Positions 14,343 to 27,440 of a stretch of DNA of 64,000 bases are shown one piece after another. A program made the translations under genes and the position numbers. The DNA comes from Tyto alba (taxonomy: Eukaryota; Chordata; Aves; Strigiformes; Tytonidae), in NCBI RefSeq assembly GCF_018691265.1, contig NW_024881316.1:26203819-26267818 (forward strand), given 5' to 3'. Under the pieces are notes generated by a model. It made no database searches. It saw only the letters and a program-made list of their open reading frames with translations, and was not told where the DNA came from. The first letter of the stretch is position 1; the number at the start of each line of letters is the position of its first letter.

Positions 14343-16424
14343 AAATGAATATATTTTTAGCAAGCCTGCTACTGCTTCTACTTAAAATATTAAAAAGTTA
14401 GCTTGGTCATAATAATGACTGCAGCTGTGTTACGCCTTCACATAGCTGAAGCTAAGACATAAAGCTGCTTCTTCCTGTAAAGAACATAGACTAGAATAAA
14501 ACAGTATTTTAAAATACAATTAATACAGACTTTCAAATTCTCCGATCAAGAGAGAACTCCCTCCTTAGTTCATTAGGCTCCCCATCAGGCTATAGAAGAG
14601 CAAATAAACTTCTTCTTCTTTCTCAACATTAAAGAATATTTGTTTACATTTGCATTTTTCTAGAGGGAATTCTCATAAATATTTTGTCTATTTACTTGGA
14701 AGAAGGTGGTTTCAAATTCTAAAATTAGAATTAGAAATATTTATTTCACTTTAAATTAAATCCAATTATTACTGGTTTCCCAGCAAATAAAGATTTATAA
14801 GGATTTCCCTTTCAATTTTAATGTATTTAGCAATCCTTTTTGTCTTCATAATTAGGAAAATAATACTTAATCTTTTGGTGTTAATTCTTTTTGCTAGAAT
14901 TTTATAATTTCTGGTTAGAAAATGAATTACAGAAAATTCTTATTAGGGTTTGTATATTAGATCAAATTAATTCATTGTGTCAATTTCACAGGGCCCAGAG
15001 AAGTGCTAAAATATTTTTCAACCGCAATGGATCAATCCCATGCCCAAATTAAGCATATGAGATTTCCCAGAGAGTGCAATGGAATGACTCATATTTTCTA
15101 AGTTTGATACATAGTTAAATATATTGCAGGCTCAGAAGGGTGAGATGGTATTTAACATCTTGTCAGGTAGCCATGTAAGAGTTAGACATCTAGTCTAATC
15201 TCAGTTTGCTAAATAGAAAATGGAGAATGACATTTATAGGTGATTCATATCTTTATAAAGCTTGTATCTAAGGTAAAATGGAATGAATCACACGACTAAG
15301 ATGCTCAGCTATCTCTAAAATGGGAGACTTGATGACTAGTTTAGATTACATGACTAACCTTGGGTGGTTAAAGGTAAGTGAGAGTAATCCCATCCACAGT
15401 GGTTTTACATATGAGCATAATCTGACATCATTAAGATTTCTAGAAAGCCACTACTGAGTTCAGAGAAAGAATCAAGTCTGTGTTGAAGAGTAGGTATATA
15501 TAGATGACCACTGCTTTTTGTGAAGTTTGAAGAATGTTCTGCAAAGCCATGATGTGAAATAAGTAGAACAGTTCTGTATACTGAGGAAGTCTTGAAGGAA
15601 GTGTTGTAGGATGTGGTCAATTGGTGTGGTAGCAGTAGAATTTTCATCTTGAAGCAGATTGAATTAATTTTGAAGCAATGTCTGTAGATTAGTTGCAGAT
15701 GATGAAGAAATGGTGTTTGCAGATTAAATGAATCATGATGAAGAAAAAACATTATTTGTGGGAGATTTTGAATTTTGTGAAGTAAACAGGGATTTTAAGT
15801 TTGAAATGTGACTTGTAATATTTTCCAGTGTTGCATATTGGACATGATGGTTTTTCTTTAGAAAACAAAACCAAAACAAATCAAAAGCAAAAACCTGACA
15901 TATTTGAGTCTCTAAAGTATGGATGATAAGACCAAAAAAGAAAAAAAATAGAAACTAAAATTTTCTAACTATTAATATCTGTTTGGGTTTTGTTTCTAAA
16001 GCTTTTTGTCTAAGTGGCTATGAAAAAAATGAGGTTAAATACTGAAATTTCCTTTTAAAAGACATCATTAAACACATAAGCATGTTTGTGAAAGACAAGT
16101 ATACTTCATATTGAGAATTAGTTCGTGTTGGGCTGAATATACATTACAGACATGAAGGATATCTCTATGAAATCCTTTAATATTGTAAATGTTAGATAGT
16201 TGTGTACCACGCTGTTCTCCCACAGAAATACAGGCACTTTGTCTTATAATAGCAGTGGAGGTGTTATGAGCATTTTACATTTTCATAGTTGCTGATTAGT
16301 TTCCAACTTATTTCAGCTGAAACCCTGCTAGTTGGCCAAAGACTTACATTTTAGTCGTAGATCTCAGATCTTCTGCATTCTGTGTTGGATAGTCATTAGG
16401 TAAAATGCAGATACCATTCAGGAA

Positions 16425-16780
16425 GTAGACTGGGATCCAGATCTGCCAACTGGGTGATGAAAGAGCAGCCCTGCAGAGAACTTGAGGATACTGGTGGATG
16501 AAAAATTGAACGTGACCCTGTGGTGTGCACTTGAAGCCCCAAAAGCCAGTCATATCCTGGGCTACATAAAAAGAAGTGTGGCCATCAGGTTAGAGGAGGT
16601 GATCCTCCTCCTCTGCTCTGCTCTCGTGAGACCCCACCTGGAGTCCTGTGTCCAGCTCTGGGTTCCACAGCACAAAACATGGACCTGTTAGAGTAGATCC
16701 ATGAAAATTATCAGAGGTCTGGAACACCTACCTCTCATATGCAGAGAGTCTGAAAGCACTGGGGTTGTTCAGCCTAACAA
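16425..16780 (+). mobile_element. CR1 LINE fragment, plus strand, both ends missing
   Basis: Matches the CR1 ORF2 end region. Landmarks are AGAGCAGCCCTGCAGAGAAC near 16460, an AAAGAAGTGTGGCCATCAGG box near 16570, and the peptide word [18 protein letters not shown] near 16630-16680. The sequence stops resembling CR1 shortly after GGTTGTTCAGCCT near 16780, so the 3' UTR and terminal repeats are absent. It is nearer the classic CR1 subfamilies than the copies at 5066 and 37510, because the ESCVQLW and GTGGCCATCAGG variants differ from those copies. Broken and non-functional. Confidence 0.9.
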
Positions 16781-19700
16781 ATATTTTGCCTTTCATTGCT
16801 CCAGCCTTTGCCTCTGTGATTCTAGGTCTCCCCACTTGTGAAAGTCCCCTCCACTTGTGAAATTTCAGTGTTTCTTTGTTTTCCCCAGTTTGTGTGTATA
16901 TCTATTACCCATGCACACTATGGGGATTTCTGGAGAAGCAAAAACTCTCCTATTTATAATATCATTCTCCACTCCAGTCCAAAGCAACTGGAAGCAGCCA
17001 GCACAAAGAAGCCACTGGCTTTTCATATGGCTGGGCTGGAATATGTACTGTTAGTGTGTGAGGATGAGGTACACACACTCAAAGTTCAGTCCCAGAAACT
17101 GCATGTAGCTTGGCCATGCTCACTAAGGAAGGAATCACTGAAGGTATTGTCTGTTTTAAAACTAGAATTCAGATGCAAAGTACTGTGTCATAACAGAATG
17201 TTTTAGCCAAATTTTCAAACAGGTAACAGAGACATACAGTGACTCCATCTCTCAAATACATTTTAAACCAGAAAATATATTTTCCCCTTGTTTTTTTATT
17301 TTTTTTAAAGTAGAACTAGATAAAGAAATATATTTATATTTGCATATTCAAGTGAAACAGTAAATTTTAATATTGGCCTATGAATTGGAAAAAAAACAGC
17401 CTTGAAACATGTCATGCCACTCTCGTAAGAAATGGTGCTATTCAACAGTAATGAGTAACAGCAACAAGTGCAGCAAAAAGATGTTATTGCTGCAGATATC
17501 CCTGATGAATACTGAAATATTTGTATGTATGGAATTTCATTGGAAATGTTTTTGTTGGAAACTCATTTTAATAATAACAAAGAGGAACAAAAAAATATCT
17601 CTATGCTAGTAGAAAAATTCACCAGGCAGGTTAGTAAGAATATTACACTGTTATCCCAGAGAGGAAATCAGGACCTTCTCCCTTGAAGCATTAAAAAATA
17701 CTCAAGCTGAAAAAACTTAAAGTACTACATTTATTAAGCTTTCTTTTTTCTCAGTCTGAAATCTAAACAGTGTTTTTACAAATGACACACAGATTATCAG
17801 CTCTTACATATAAGATAAACCTGCAGGAATAGATCACCAACACCTGCCTGCTTCTTTTAGAAACACTGATTCAGCCAGATTTGTTAATTGCACAGATACT
17901 ATGGAAACTCTTACTATTGGAAAATTAAACATCTTCTGGAGGTGCTCATCTACCTTTGTTTGCTGTTCTGTGCAAATATTTTTATCTCTGAAAGAGGCAA
18001 GCTCCTGCATCTACTTTGGGCATACATTGGTTTCAGAGTTCTGACCACACATCTTCTATACAGCTTAAGGAAAATCTGTGGTTTATGAATCGAAACCAGT
18101 TTTTCTCAAAGACTTTTTCAATCATTTCAGTCACTACCCTTCCTGAAAGGTAAATATGGTAAAACAGCAGTCTTGTGTAAGTTTTGCTTCAAGGAATATC
18201 TTCCCACCATGAAAACAGTATTTCCAGTTTTCAGGCACCTTCCCCCACTGTGCAGTTGGCTATTAACCAATTATTTAATAACTAGCTGTGTTGTGACTAA
18301 TTGAAGAGCAGACCTGTAATACCAAACTTCATTCCTTTGTGAGAAACATGTGTTCTCTCTCTATTACTCATATAACATTTTGTCTTCATGGTGAAAGAGT
18401 TTGAGAAAAATTACTCTGGTGGTTTACTAAAATTTTTTTGTAGACTTCTACAACATACCTCTAGCCCAGCTAGTCCAGTTATATAATTCTTGTGTGAATA
18501 CCAAAATGCAAAAACAAGTTTCCAAAGTCACTCTACAATTCATAGTGTCTGTAAGTATATCAAAATGTCATATTTGGAAGAGTCAGCACAAATGCTGTTG
18601 CAAACAGGTGCTGTTTAGTGAACGGGGCCCATGAAAATAAGGACCAGATTGTTACATTCTTAGAAACTATTGTTTCTTTCACAATAAATTACTGCTTAGT
18701 ATAGTCTCATGGTGGCAATCGAATTCCTGTACAGGTAGTCCTTTCACTTGCTTGCTATTGGGACAAGCAATAATAAAAATATTTTATGCAACTATTCTCT
18801 TTGTCAAAGCGCACATACTATGAATGCTTCATGGAAAGTTTGAAAATCTTCTTTATTATAAATGTGCAGTTCAAGATATTCAGTAATAACTACTATCACT
18901 ATCAATATTGATCAACTACTATGACTGTTGATCAGCCTGGGTATTAATTATAATTTTTTTATTATTACTTTGAATTGTCAAAGTCAAAGAAATGTCTCAC
19001 AAAGAAAGAGAAACCAATGTATGTTAACTCTGTAAATATTTTCCATGAAGGCAATAATATCCAATGGTTAAGAATCATTGATATTCTCCTTCATAATGTG
19101 CAACTTGTTAGTGTCTTTCAATGAAGAAAAGAACAAAAGTGTTAAAGGATAAAAACTATTCATTTGATGTTATTCAAAGTCTGACTTGGACAACCGTAGA
19201 TGCTTTAATAGTGCTATCGCTTATTCCCTCTTCAGTGATACCTCCAGGAGAGTAACGTGAAGAGTGTAGTGTGTCTGACTGAAGTCTGTCAAGTATGGTA
19301 TCTTATTTATCATACTGGCTAACAGCAGATGCCTAGAAAAACTGCAAAAGTATAATCATAATTTCCAAGATACTTCTTTCTTCTAGATATGTGTGCCTGG
19401 GACACTTTCTAAGCCAGAGGTTCTATCTTTCCATTTAAAATGCTCTGATGGATTTTTTTTTTTCCTTTTACAAATTTTTCTTTTGCTACAGTCAAATGGT
19501 TTTCTTATTGAAATGAGTTCTACTGTTTAGTTATGTACTAGGTGAAAATATATCTCATTTTGTTTTGAACTTATCACCAGAAGAAGATTTTTGTGTAATG
19601 AAAACAGAGGAAAGAAAAGCAGAACTGAACACTTTCTCTTACCCTTGTGATGCTGTGGACCTGTCCTACTTTCCTCCTCAGCATCTCTTTTGCAGGCTAG

Positions 19701-22700
19701 AAAATTTGAATCTATATAGTCTCCGTGTACAGAAGCTATTTCATACTTTCAATCATCCTTATAGTTCTTATCTACACTTTTTCTGATAAGATTATGGGTT
19801 TGAACTTTCATGCAGAACTCAGATTAGACAGTGAGCATATGTAGGGCTTAATGACACTTTCTGTTTATTTCCTCTAACTTCAATAAGTTTAAACATTCTG
19901 TTCACTTTTTTTGACTCTTCTGCTTTTATTAACACATTACTTAAGCACTCCAGCTACTCTGTGATGTTCTGAATCCTAATAGGTAGCTTAGAGCCCATTG
20001 CTATGTGTGCAAAATTGGGTTTTGCTTGGACATGGTGTTACTCTACCTGTGTTAACATGGAATTTCTTAGTATTACAAACCCTTTCTGCAGCTTTTCACA
20101 TGACTTTTCTGTGAAACAAAGAAAGTGAAATGGCAGCTGAAATTCAATATCTATTGCATCCATCATGCAGCTAAACAGCCAAAGAATCTGGAAAAAGGTT
20201 TAACAAATACAGTAAACAATCAGAACTTTTCCTTGAACTTCCTCTGATTACTAATTACATATGCACTGTTTTGCCTTAGAAGCATAGAAATACCAAAATA
20301 ATTGAGTATCATTAAGAAGATCATATTCAAGAGTAAATAATATAATGTCTTTGCCACATAAGTATTTAAATACTGAGGAAAGGCAGGAAGAAGGGAAGAA
20401 AGGAAGAAGGGAAGGGTGAAAGGTAAATGGTAGAATCAGTGTATGTGTTGGAAATTCAACTAGTGTTATAGTTGATCTGATGTGATATAGCTAGTGAAGA
20501 TACATTGGTTTATATTAACTGAAAATCCGCAAAGTGTGACACAAAGACAGTTGACTTGAAGAGGGAAATTCTGCGATAAAGATATTTAATAATGAACCTG
20601 TTTTGTTGATGACATTTTCATTTAGAAATGGCACCAAGAGGAGATTTGGGAAGCATGTCTGGGGGTGTCTCGTGTTCTCCAAGTTCTGTGATTGTAACAT
20701 GTTTATACTTTTACACATGACCTTTGATATTCTTTCTTGGATCTAGTTATTTTATAGCCAATACTTCAACATTTTATAAACGCTAACATGTAAAAATACC
20801 TGTTATGTCAAATGACAAGAATCGCAAACAGTATTTGCTTAATTTTTTATATATTCTATTTATAATAAATGTGGTCATTCATCACCAGATTATGATTATA
20901 AACTATACAATGTAGTGAGCCTTAAATTTATTTTCAAAGTACACTAATACTTCAGATTTTTCTCTGATATTATAAGAACATTGTTTGTATGGACTGCATG
21001 ACTCCAGCTGACAACCATACCATGAATTATACAGCTTCTTCAAGTATAGGTTACAATGACACAAAGAAAATATTATCATTACTGTTTTAGCTGAAGCATG
21101 AAACAGCATTTGGCTGTCTGTCCAGCAAACCACTGTGGAAAATTTAATTTTATAGTTTCTGCAACAAGAGCCATATGTGCAGTGTTTTTCATATACATTC
21201 TTCCCTGCATAAGGAAAACTGTAGATAGCAGGTTAAACTGGGAGTCAGGTGTGCTAAGGACATGATACAGGTGAGCACTTTCAGAATTTCAAGAGTGACT
21301 CGTGCAGCTGTAGTCTAATAAGTAGTACAATGTGGATTGAATTAATGATTTATAGTTAGATGTATAAAAAGTGTGGTGTTGGCAAGGTTTTTTACTCTTA
21401 GGGACAAGAATAATAAACTAGTTAAAGCTTTTTTTATCGTAACTGCTAATTGAGTAGTCACCTCAACTAAAATAAACATGTTTTCAAATCACTGCTGTTT
21501 TCTCTGTCTTTTTATATTTTGTAACAGAAATGTGCCGGTCAGATGAGATGTAAGACAGCATGCATAATGCAGTCTGATGTAACACGAGTGAAAACTAGCA
21601 GTTTAGAGTCTTATCCTGCTCTTTTTAATGGCTATGCACAGTCTCCCAAAGTCATGTCCACTTATGTTGAGCCATGCCAATCGTTTCCTTCTCAGATTTT
21701 GTCTTCTCCTGGAAGCAAGCCAGATATGTAATGAATCTGAACCTTTATGCAGAAAGTTGATCCTTCTCTCACTGAAGTCTTTAGAGTCCTTGTCATTGAC
21801 TTCAATGGGTGTATGATCACACTCCACACTCTGACACTTCAATAGTCAGGGACTTAGTGTTATTGTTCAGAAAGGCCAGGATCTCAGGATCAATCCGTTC
21901 CACCACCCATCACCCACATACTTTAGTTATTTTAATTAAAGTTAGATCCCTTTATTATCAAATAACAATGCTTTTATTTTAGGCCTAGGGAAAAAAATAG
22001 GCAATGTTGTATTTGTACCTTGCCCAGAAAATTATTGGCATTAGAATACTTATGGAGGAAGCGTCATAAGGATATCTCCTGTGAGCTGTAAATTAAAAAT
22101 GTCCTAAAGAAACTCATCTTCATGTCATTTCTTGGAAGCAATGGCCATGAACATAGCTCACAAGTCCGAGGGCAATTCTGCACCACAGACCTGGCACTGA
22201 CATGGCAGTTCAGCTTACATTTCACCCACAGTGGCACAATCAGCTTTAGCAGTGCCAACACGAATAGCGTCTACTTTCTGTGCTTCTTCTGGCTCTCCAT
22301 TTCCTGTCAGTCACATGGGCTTCTGAGGATGAGTCAGTGATGCAGATGGCTTTTTTCTTTTGTACAGTATTTAATGTAAAATTAACATAACAGGGTATTG
22401 CTTGTAGTGTTCCCACAAAGGGTAAATCTCCTCTACCAATTTTAAATATGCCTTAATCAAAGATTAAAAATACCTTTTAGCAACCCAGTTCAGAACTAGT
22501 CCCTGAGCTAGTGCTTGTGTGTTGTGATGTTTATGCAGTATGTGAGGGTAGAGGCTGGATGAAAAGGCCTGTAGGAGCGTAAGTTCAGTTTCTGCAACGT
22601 CATGTGCTTCACCTCACATATATAGTTGAATATTTGGGTGATTTTTCAATTTGATATTTCAGAACAGTATCGACCATAATTCTATAAGAAACAATTATGT

Positions 22701-25700
22701 AGTATAAGCAAATCATCTCTGAGAAGTACAAGTATCTCATGAAGTTAAAAAATCATTTTTTTAAGAATATAATATTATAAGTATTTTCTTGCACGTTTTA
22801 CAGTTCCAATTTATACTAGCATCTATATTTCTTAATTTATTTGATTTCCATTCATTGTGTAAACTTTTATTTCTGTGACCTATTTGAATAATGTGCATGA
22901 GCTAAATGTGCTTAGTAAATACATATGTACTATATACACCATTTAGAAAGTATTATTCTAATCATTTGTATCTTAGAGCAAACAATTGTATTTTTGTCAC
23001 AGCTGACAACATTACTTGCCATTAGTTACAAATCTAAATAAGTGCTTGAGATATACACCATGAAAAACATAAAAAATCTAAATAATTGAGAAACACACAA
23101 TGGAAAACATAAAACTGAAACACTGTATTTAGAATGAGAGAAATTTAATTTGATCTTATGTAGATACAGAAAAATACCTTATTATTTAGTCATTTACTCC
23201 AGTATGAACTGGGGGTACCAAAATCAGACTGGCAGCATTTTGGCACCCATTTCAATTGGTGTAGATATGGCCAAAGGATTTGGAGCAGTGCTGAATCATA
23301 TCTGTAGTTACTCACGCAATTGTGTTTGTTATTGATGTTGCAGGATGGTGGTTAGCTACTCAATTCTGAATATTACTGTGCACAAATGTCAGCTACTGAC
23401 ATCGTGACTCAGACACAGGAGCTGCATCACCCTGCATTCCATCTCATTGCTCCATTAAAATCAGTAATTACTTTAATACTGTGCAAACATATCAGTAAGA
23501 TACTAAACATAAGGTACTAAATTTCCTGTGGTTAAGATTATTAGAACACATCAATCCAGTCATGAATGTCTCAGGCAGCTGTACTTTGAATTTATAATCT
23601 CCAGGGAATATGTGTCTGTTGCGTCATTCCCACTCTGGTAATGTTAATGAATGCCATAGATTTCATATGGTTTTTGTGTGCCAGTTTATTAACATCAGAA
23701 GTGCAATGAAATTCATATTTTACACATGCACATGTTGTCATGCTACCTATATTTTGATTATATTTAACTTTACTAATGCTGTAATATTGTTTGCTGCTAT
23801 ATTGTTAATTTTTCATAGGAGAATTCTTCTTTCTTATATATACATTGCAAAGGACAGTAGTGCCCATATTCTGATCTATATACAAATCTAAATAAGAAGC
23901 ACAATTATGTGTATGGAAATAATATACCTGTCAAGAGGAATGTTTCATGATTTCTTACATTATATCCATAAAATACCAATTTTTTTAATGTGACATCTAA
24001 AATTCTTCCTGCAAAATGCTTTTATATTAACAAAGGTGATTAACACTAAAATCTAATGTAATGCCATCTAGTCTTTCTAAATTCAATTCTAAAAATAACT
24101 CGTCCATCTTTGAAAATGAAACTTATCTAATGACTATTGAAGAATTTATTGCTACTCTTTTCTCAAGTTATGATTTAGCAATATAATTTGGGAGATAGTA
24201 TTTATCATTCTCAGTTGATGTCAGTTGACTCTGCACTGGTAATTAAAGCATGCTGAACCAAAAGGTTCTGTTTTAAATACAAAGAATAAATGAATTAAAG
24301 TAGCAGAAATGAACGAATGTGAAACTTTTTCTGGACTGATTCTCTGGTCACACACTGACAAAAAATACTTGAAAGCTTGCTGGATAACAGAAATGATACA
24401 CAAAGTAATAACTGTCGGGGAAGAAAAGGTAGTTAATGTAGACCATGCTCATGGAGCAGTTACAATGAGACTAATGGATTTTTCCCAGTTTTCAGAACAT
24501 TTTTGACAATATGGACTTTTAGTAATAGTATAAAACCAAACTGCTTGAACTGTGTTACACTTCTCAGTCTCATGATGAGATCTCATGATCATCCAGTGAC
24601 AAAAATGGTAATAAAAAACCTGCTATAAGATCCTGATATGTGAGCAAGGCTGGCAGTGAAGTGGTCTGGGAGAGTGGCATCAATGAAAAATGAAAGTCAA
24701 AGTGATGGTACTGAAGTGATCAGATTTGTTAGGAGTCTGGCAGAAGGGAAATAAATAAGTCCTCTTTGCAGAGTAACTTCCCTACAGTTGAGTTCCTATT
24801 CCAGTGAAGCTCAGAAGAGAATTTGGATTATTGTCTCAGTATTTCACAAACAATGAAATCAGCACTTTCATGTACCTGAGCTATACCATACTCTCTCATT
24901 CTACCAGCTGTTGCTAAGCAACTGAAACAATAATAGTGATGTTTACCTAAAGCCTCAATTTATTTTACTTTATTTTAGAAAAGTAAACAAATAAAATCCA
25001 CCCTGTCCTCAGTGAACTCCATCTGCAAAATGAGTTTGCATCTATGAAGAATACTCTTGTTTTAAAGGGCACTAAATCTGTCTTTAGCTCAGCATTTTAC
25101 AGTATGGGATCTTACCCTCTGTAAAAGAACTTTTTTCAACACTACCTCCTAAATATTTAAAATCTAGTATAGAACTTGCATTGTTTTCCTCTCTTTTCAA
25201 TGTATTATCTTTCCTTAATTTTGATGAATGTTAAAAACAATTGGAGTAAATTCAAAGGAAGAACAAAGAGAATTCAGAGAATTTTGCTTTACTGGGCTAA
25301 AGTCATTATTTTTGAAGGAAAAAGGATAAAACAACTTCATATAGTCTAGTTGCTTTTAACTAAGAATTTATTGCTTTGTCAGAAGGGAAAAGTGTCAACC
25401 TGTAACCTTAAGAGAGTGATTATTGTATTTTTATTTTTTTGGTTTCTGTTAGTCAGTGGAACTGAATTAATGGTGGTTTAGACAGGATTTTTTAAAAAGC
25501 ATTAAAAGCCATTTAAAAAAAGAAACAAAACATTTTCTTGCAGAGAAACATATTTTGGTGCATTTTATTTTCCCATTAACTTGTGTGAATACTGATTTAT
25601 TGGTCTTTTTGGACATTCCAGTATTGAAAAGGGAACATGAAATATCTTTTTCTCAATTTGTAATGGCAATGTAATCAGGCTGATGTATAATATACATTTC

Positions 25701-26319
25701 AACATTGAGAACTTAATTAAAATAAAGAAAAAAATTCCACATGTCAGCAATTAAGATGTTTTGCTCTGGTACACAGCAAAGCTACCATTGTGGTAGGATT
25801 TGTTTCAGAACTTCTTTCTAAATAGTAATATTAATCTTTAACCTCCAGGATAATTTAATTTCAGTTGGGTGCTGGATAAAGGCTTAAATATATATAGGAA
25901 ATTGCACACAAAGCTATTTCCTGACTCTCAAAGTACTAATCCGAGACTTTAAAAACACTAGCTTTTCTGTTACATCAACACAATCAATGAATATATATCC
26001 TGCGGCTAGAAGTAAGGTCTGAGTTTAAAATGTTTTATAGACTGGTGAAGTTGCAGTCACTTTGTGAATGTCTGCATCAGAATTTAAGGTTATTACATGC
26101 ATTCAAGCACTTACCAACCATTCTTTTCATGTGAGATGGTCCTAGTGAAGGTCCTAAACTGGCCACAGACAAAAATTGCAGGGTTTGCATGGATCTGTAT
26201 TTAAAGGAAATAAATTTAAATTTTGCAATTTAGTTGCCATTTTTTCCTCTATTTTTAGCTTTAGCTGCCAAACTACAGAATATTTAGCGATTCAGGAGCA
26301 GCTGATTGTGTTAGGAAGG
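16781..26319. other. AT-rich intronic stretch, no gene seen
   Basis: No exon, RNA gene or recognisable transposon. Notable only for a GGAA-rich purine tract near 20376-20423 and a CATTGACTTCAATGGG core at 21794-21809. Open frames are all below 125 codons and lack domain signatures. Confidence 0.6.
20376..20423. repeat. Purine-rich (GGAA/GAAG)n tract
   Basis: About 48 bases of almost pure A and G with repeated GGAAGAAG words on the + strand. Confidence 0.75.
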
Positions 26320-27440
26320 GTTGAATCTGACAACCAACAGAGGTGAGGCTCCCCCATCTGCATACCCCAGACACATGAAGTGGCAAGGCTGAGCAGCTTT
26401 TCCCAATAGGTGCATGCACGCAGAGCACACGTACACACTGCATACACATGTATACGTACAGCCAGCTACACAGATTAACAGAGGCAGACATGTTCAGCAC
26501 TGATATGAACTCAGGCAGCACCAGGAGTGTCATCCTGCCCCTCTCTGGCTGAGCAGGCTAGAGGTCCACACACTCACAGAGCTGACCACAGCTCCCCTGT
26601 TTCTCCAGCAGCCTCTCCCTGCTTGCTGTGGTCTTATCCTTGGAGAAACTCTCCTGTCTTCCGCTCCACGTCACCTGCTCGCCAGCTGATCAGGATAGAC
26701 CACAGCCAACACTCACACACTCACTTGCGCACCCACGCTGGCTCTCAGTGCTGCACTGCAGACACACAAGCTCTTGCCCTGGCCCAAACTGGGGCTGGTA
26801 CTTTCTGTCACTCACTGGGGTGTCCCCAGTCACTGGCCTCTAGGCACACATGCCCTCTGGCCCATGGTCCAGCCCAGCTGCTGGCATCCTGACCCACACT
26901 TGCCCCAAGCAAATCACTCACCCGTGGGCCCCTACAAACCCTGTGGGGGCACAGACAGACAGGCCACTATTTACACATGACCAGCTCTGTTTGTCCCCTC
27001 GGTCCTCTATTTTGTCATAGTTGTTCCTTCCCAAATCATCTATCTTTTTTTCCACCTCTGTTTTCTTCCTTAAACATCCCATAAAAAAGTCTTCTGCAAT
27101 CCCAAAACACTCTTCTCTGACACCCCATAACATCTCCGACATCCCAAGCAGCAACCCCCCAGGTCTGGAGGGGTATCTGGAGCTGCTCCTCTTGGCACAT
27201 TGAGTTAGGCATCACACCTGGAAACTGGACCTGAGGTTCTTCTGGGACAGCCCTGGGAGGCCTCAGATAAGGGCATCCCCTTCCTCTGAGTCCTTACCTT
27301 GGGCTTCCACCTGTCCTGCGTATATGGAGATGGGCCTGTGATTAATGGGGTGATGGGTCTGGGAGGAGGTGGGGCAGGGTGGTGATTGGTCTTCACCATC
27401 TGCCATTGTCTCTTTGTGCTCCTTTGTGGGTGCACAGATG
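26320..27440. other. GC-rich block of unknown origin
   Basis: Base composition changes sharply from the surrounding AT-rich intron to C- and CT-rich DNA, and changes back near 27440. The + strand is rich in CCAGC, CACAC and CTCAC words with a modest number of CpG. Open frames on both strands (for example 26527-26892 + and 27205-27495 -) are low-complexity and show no domain. A degenerate tandem array sits at about 27075-27150. Candidate explanations are an inserted retroelement such as a solo LTR, an exon or promoter of a non-coding RNA, or a GC-biased minisatellite region. I could not identify terminal repeats or a target-site duplication. Confidence 0.55.
27075..27150. repeat. Degenerate tandem repeat, unit about 19-25 bp
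   Basis: Four imperfect units on the + strand start at or near 27075, 27100, 27123 and 27142, each opening with (A)TCCCA or CCCCATA and continuing with a CTTCTCTGAC-like core. On the minus strand they read as successive TGGGATG.. or TGGGGTG.. units. Confidence 0.5.

Larger units (their letters stand above)
5766..16424. other. AT-rich intronic stretch, no gene seen
   Basis: No exon or RNA gene recognised. It contains long T runs, TATC and GT/AT microsatellites, a G/T-rich tract and a cluster of short inverted repeats. The minus-strand open frame of 115 codons at 15405-15752 has no recognisable domain and lies in purine-rich DNA with repeated TTGAAG words. Confidence 0.6.

Noticed and set aside
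15369..15380. AAGGTAAGTGAG near 15371 as an exon donor
   Set aside because: No upstream acceptor or coding frame of CSMD1 type is associated with it; an isolated donor-like word is expected by chance.
15405..15752. 115-codon open frame on minus strand
   Set aside because: Lies in purine-rich DNA with repeated TTGAAG words, has no domain, and its composition explains the lack of stops.
16838..17206. 122-codon open frame on + strand downstream of the CR1 fragment
   Set aside because: No recognisable domain, overlapping frame also open, and not part of the CR1 match.
26527..26892. 121-codon open frame on + strand in the GC-rich block
   Set aside because: High GC lowers stop frequency, other frames there are also open, the peptide is Ser/Pro/His-rich and low-complexity, and there is no splice or domain context.
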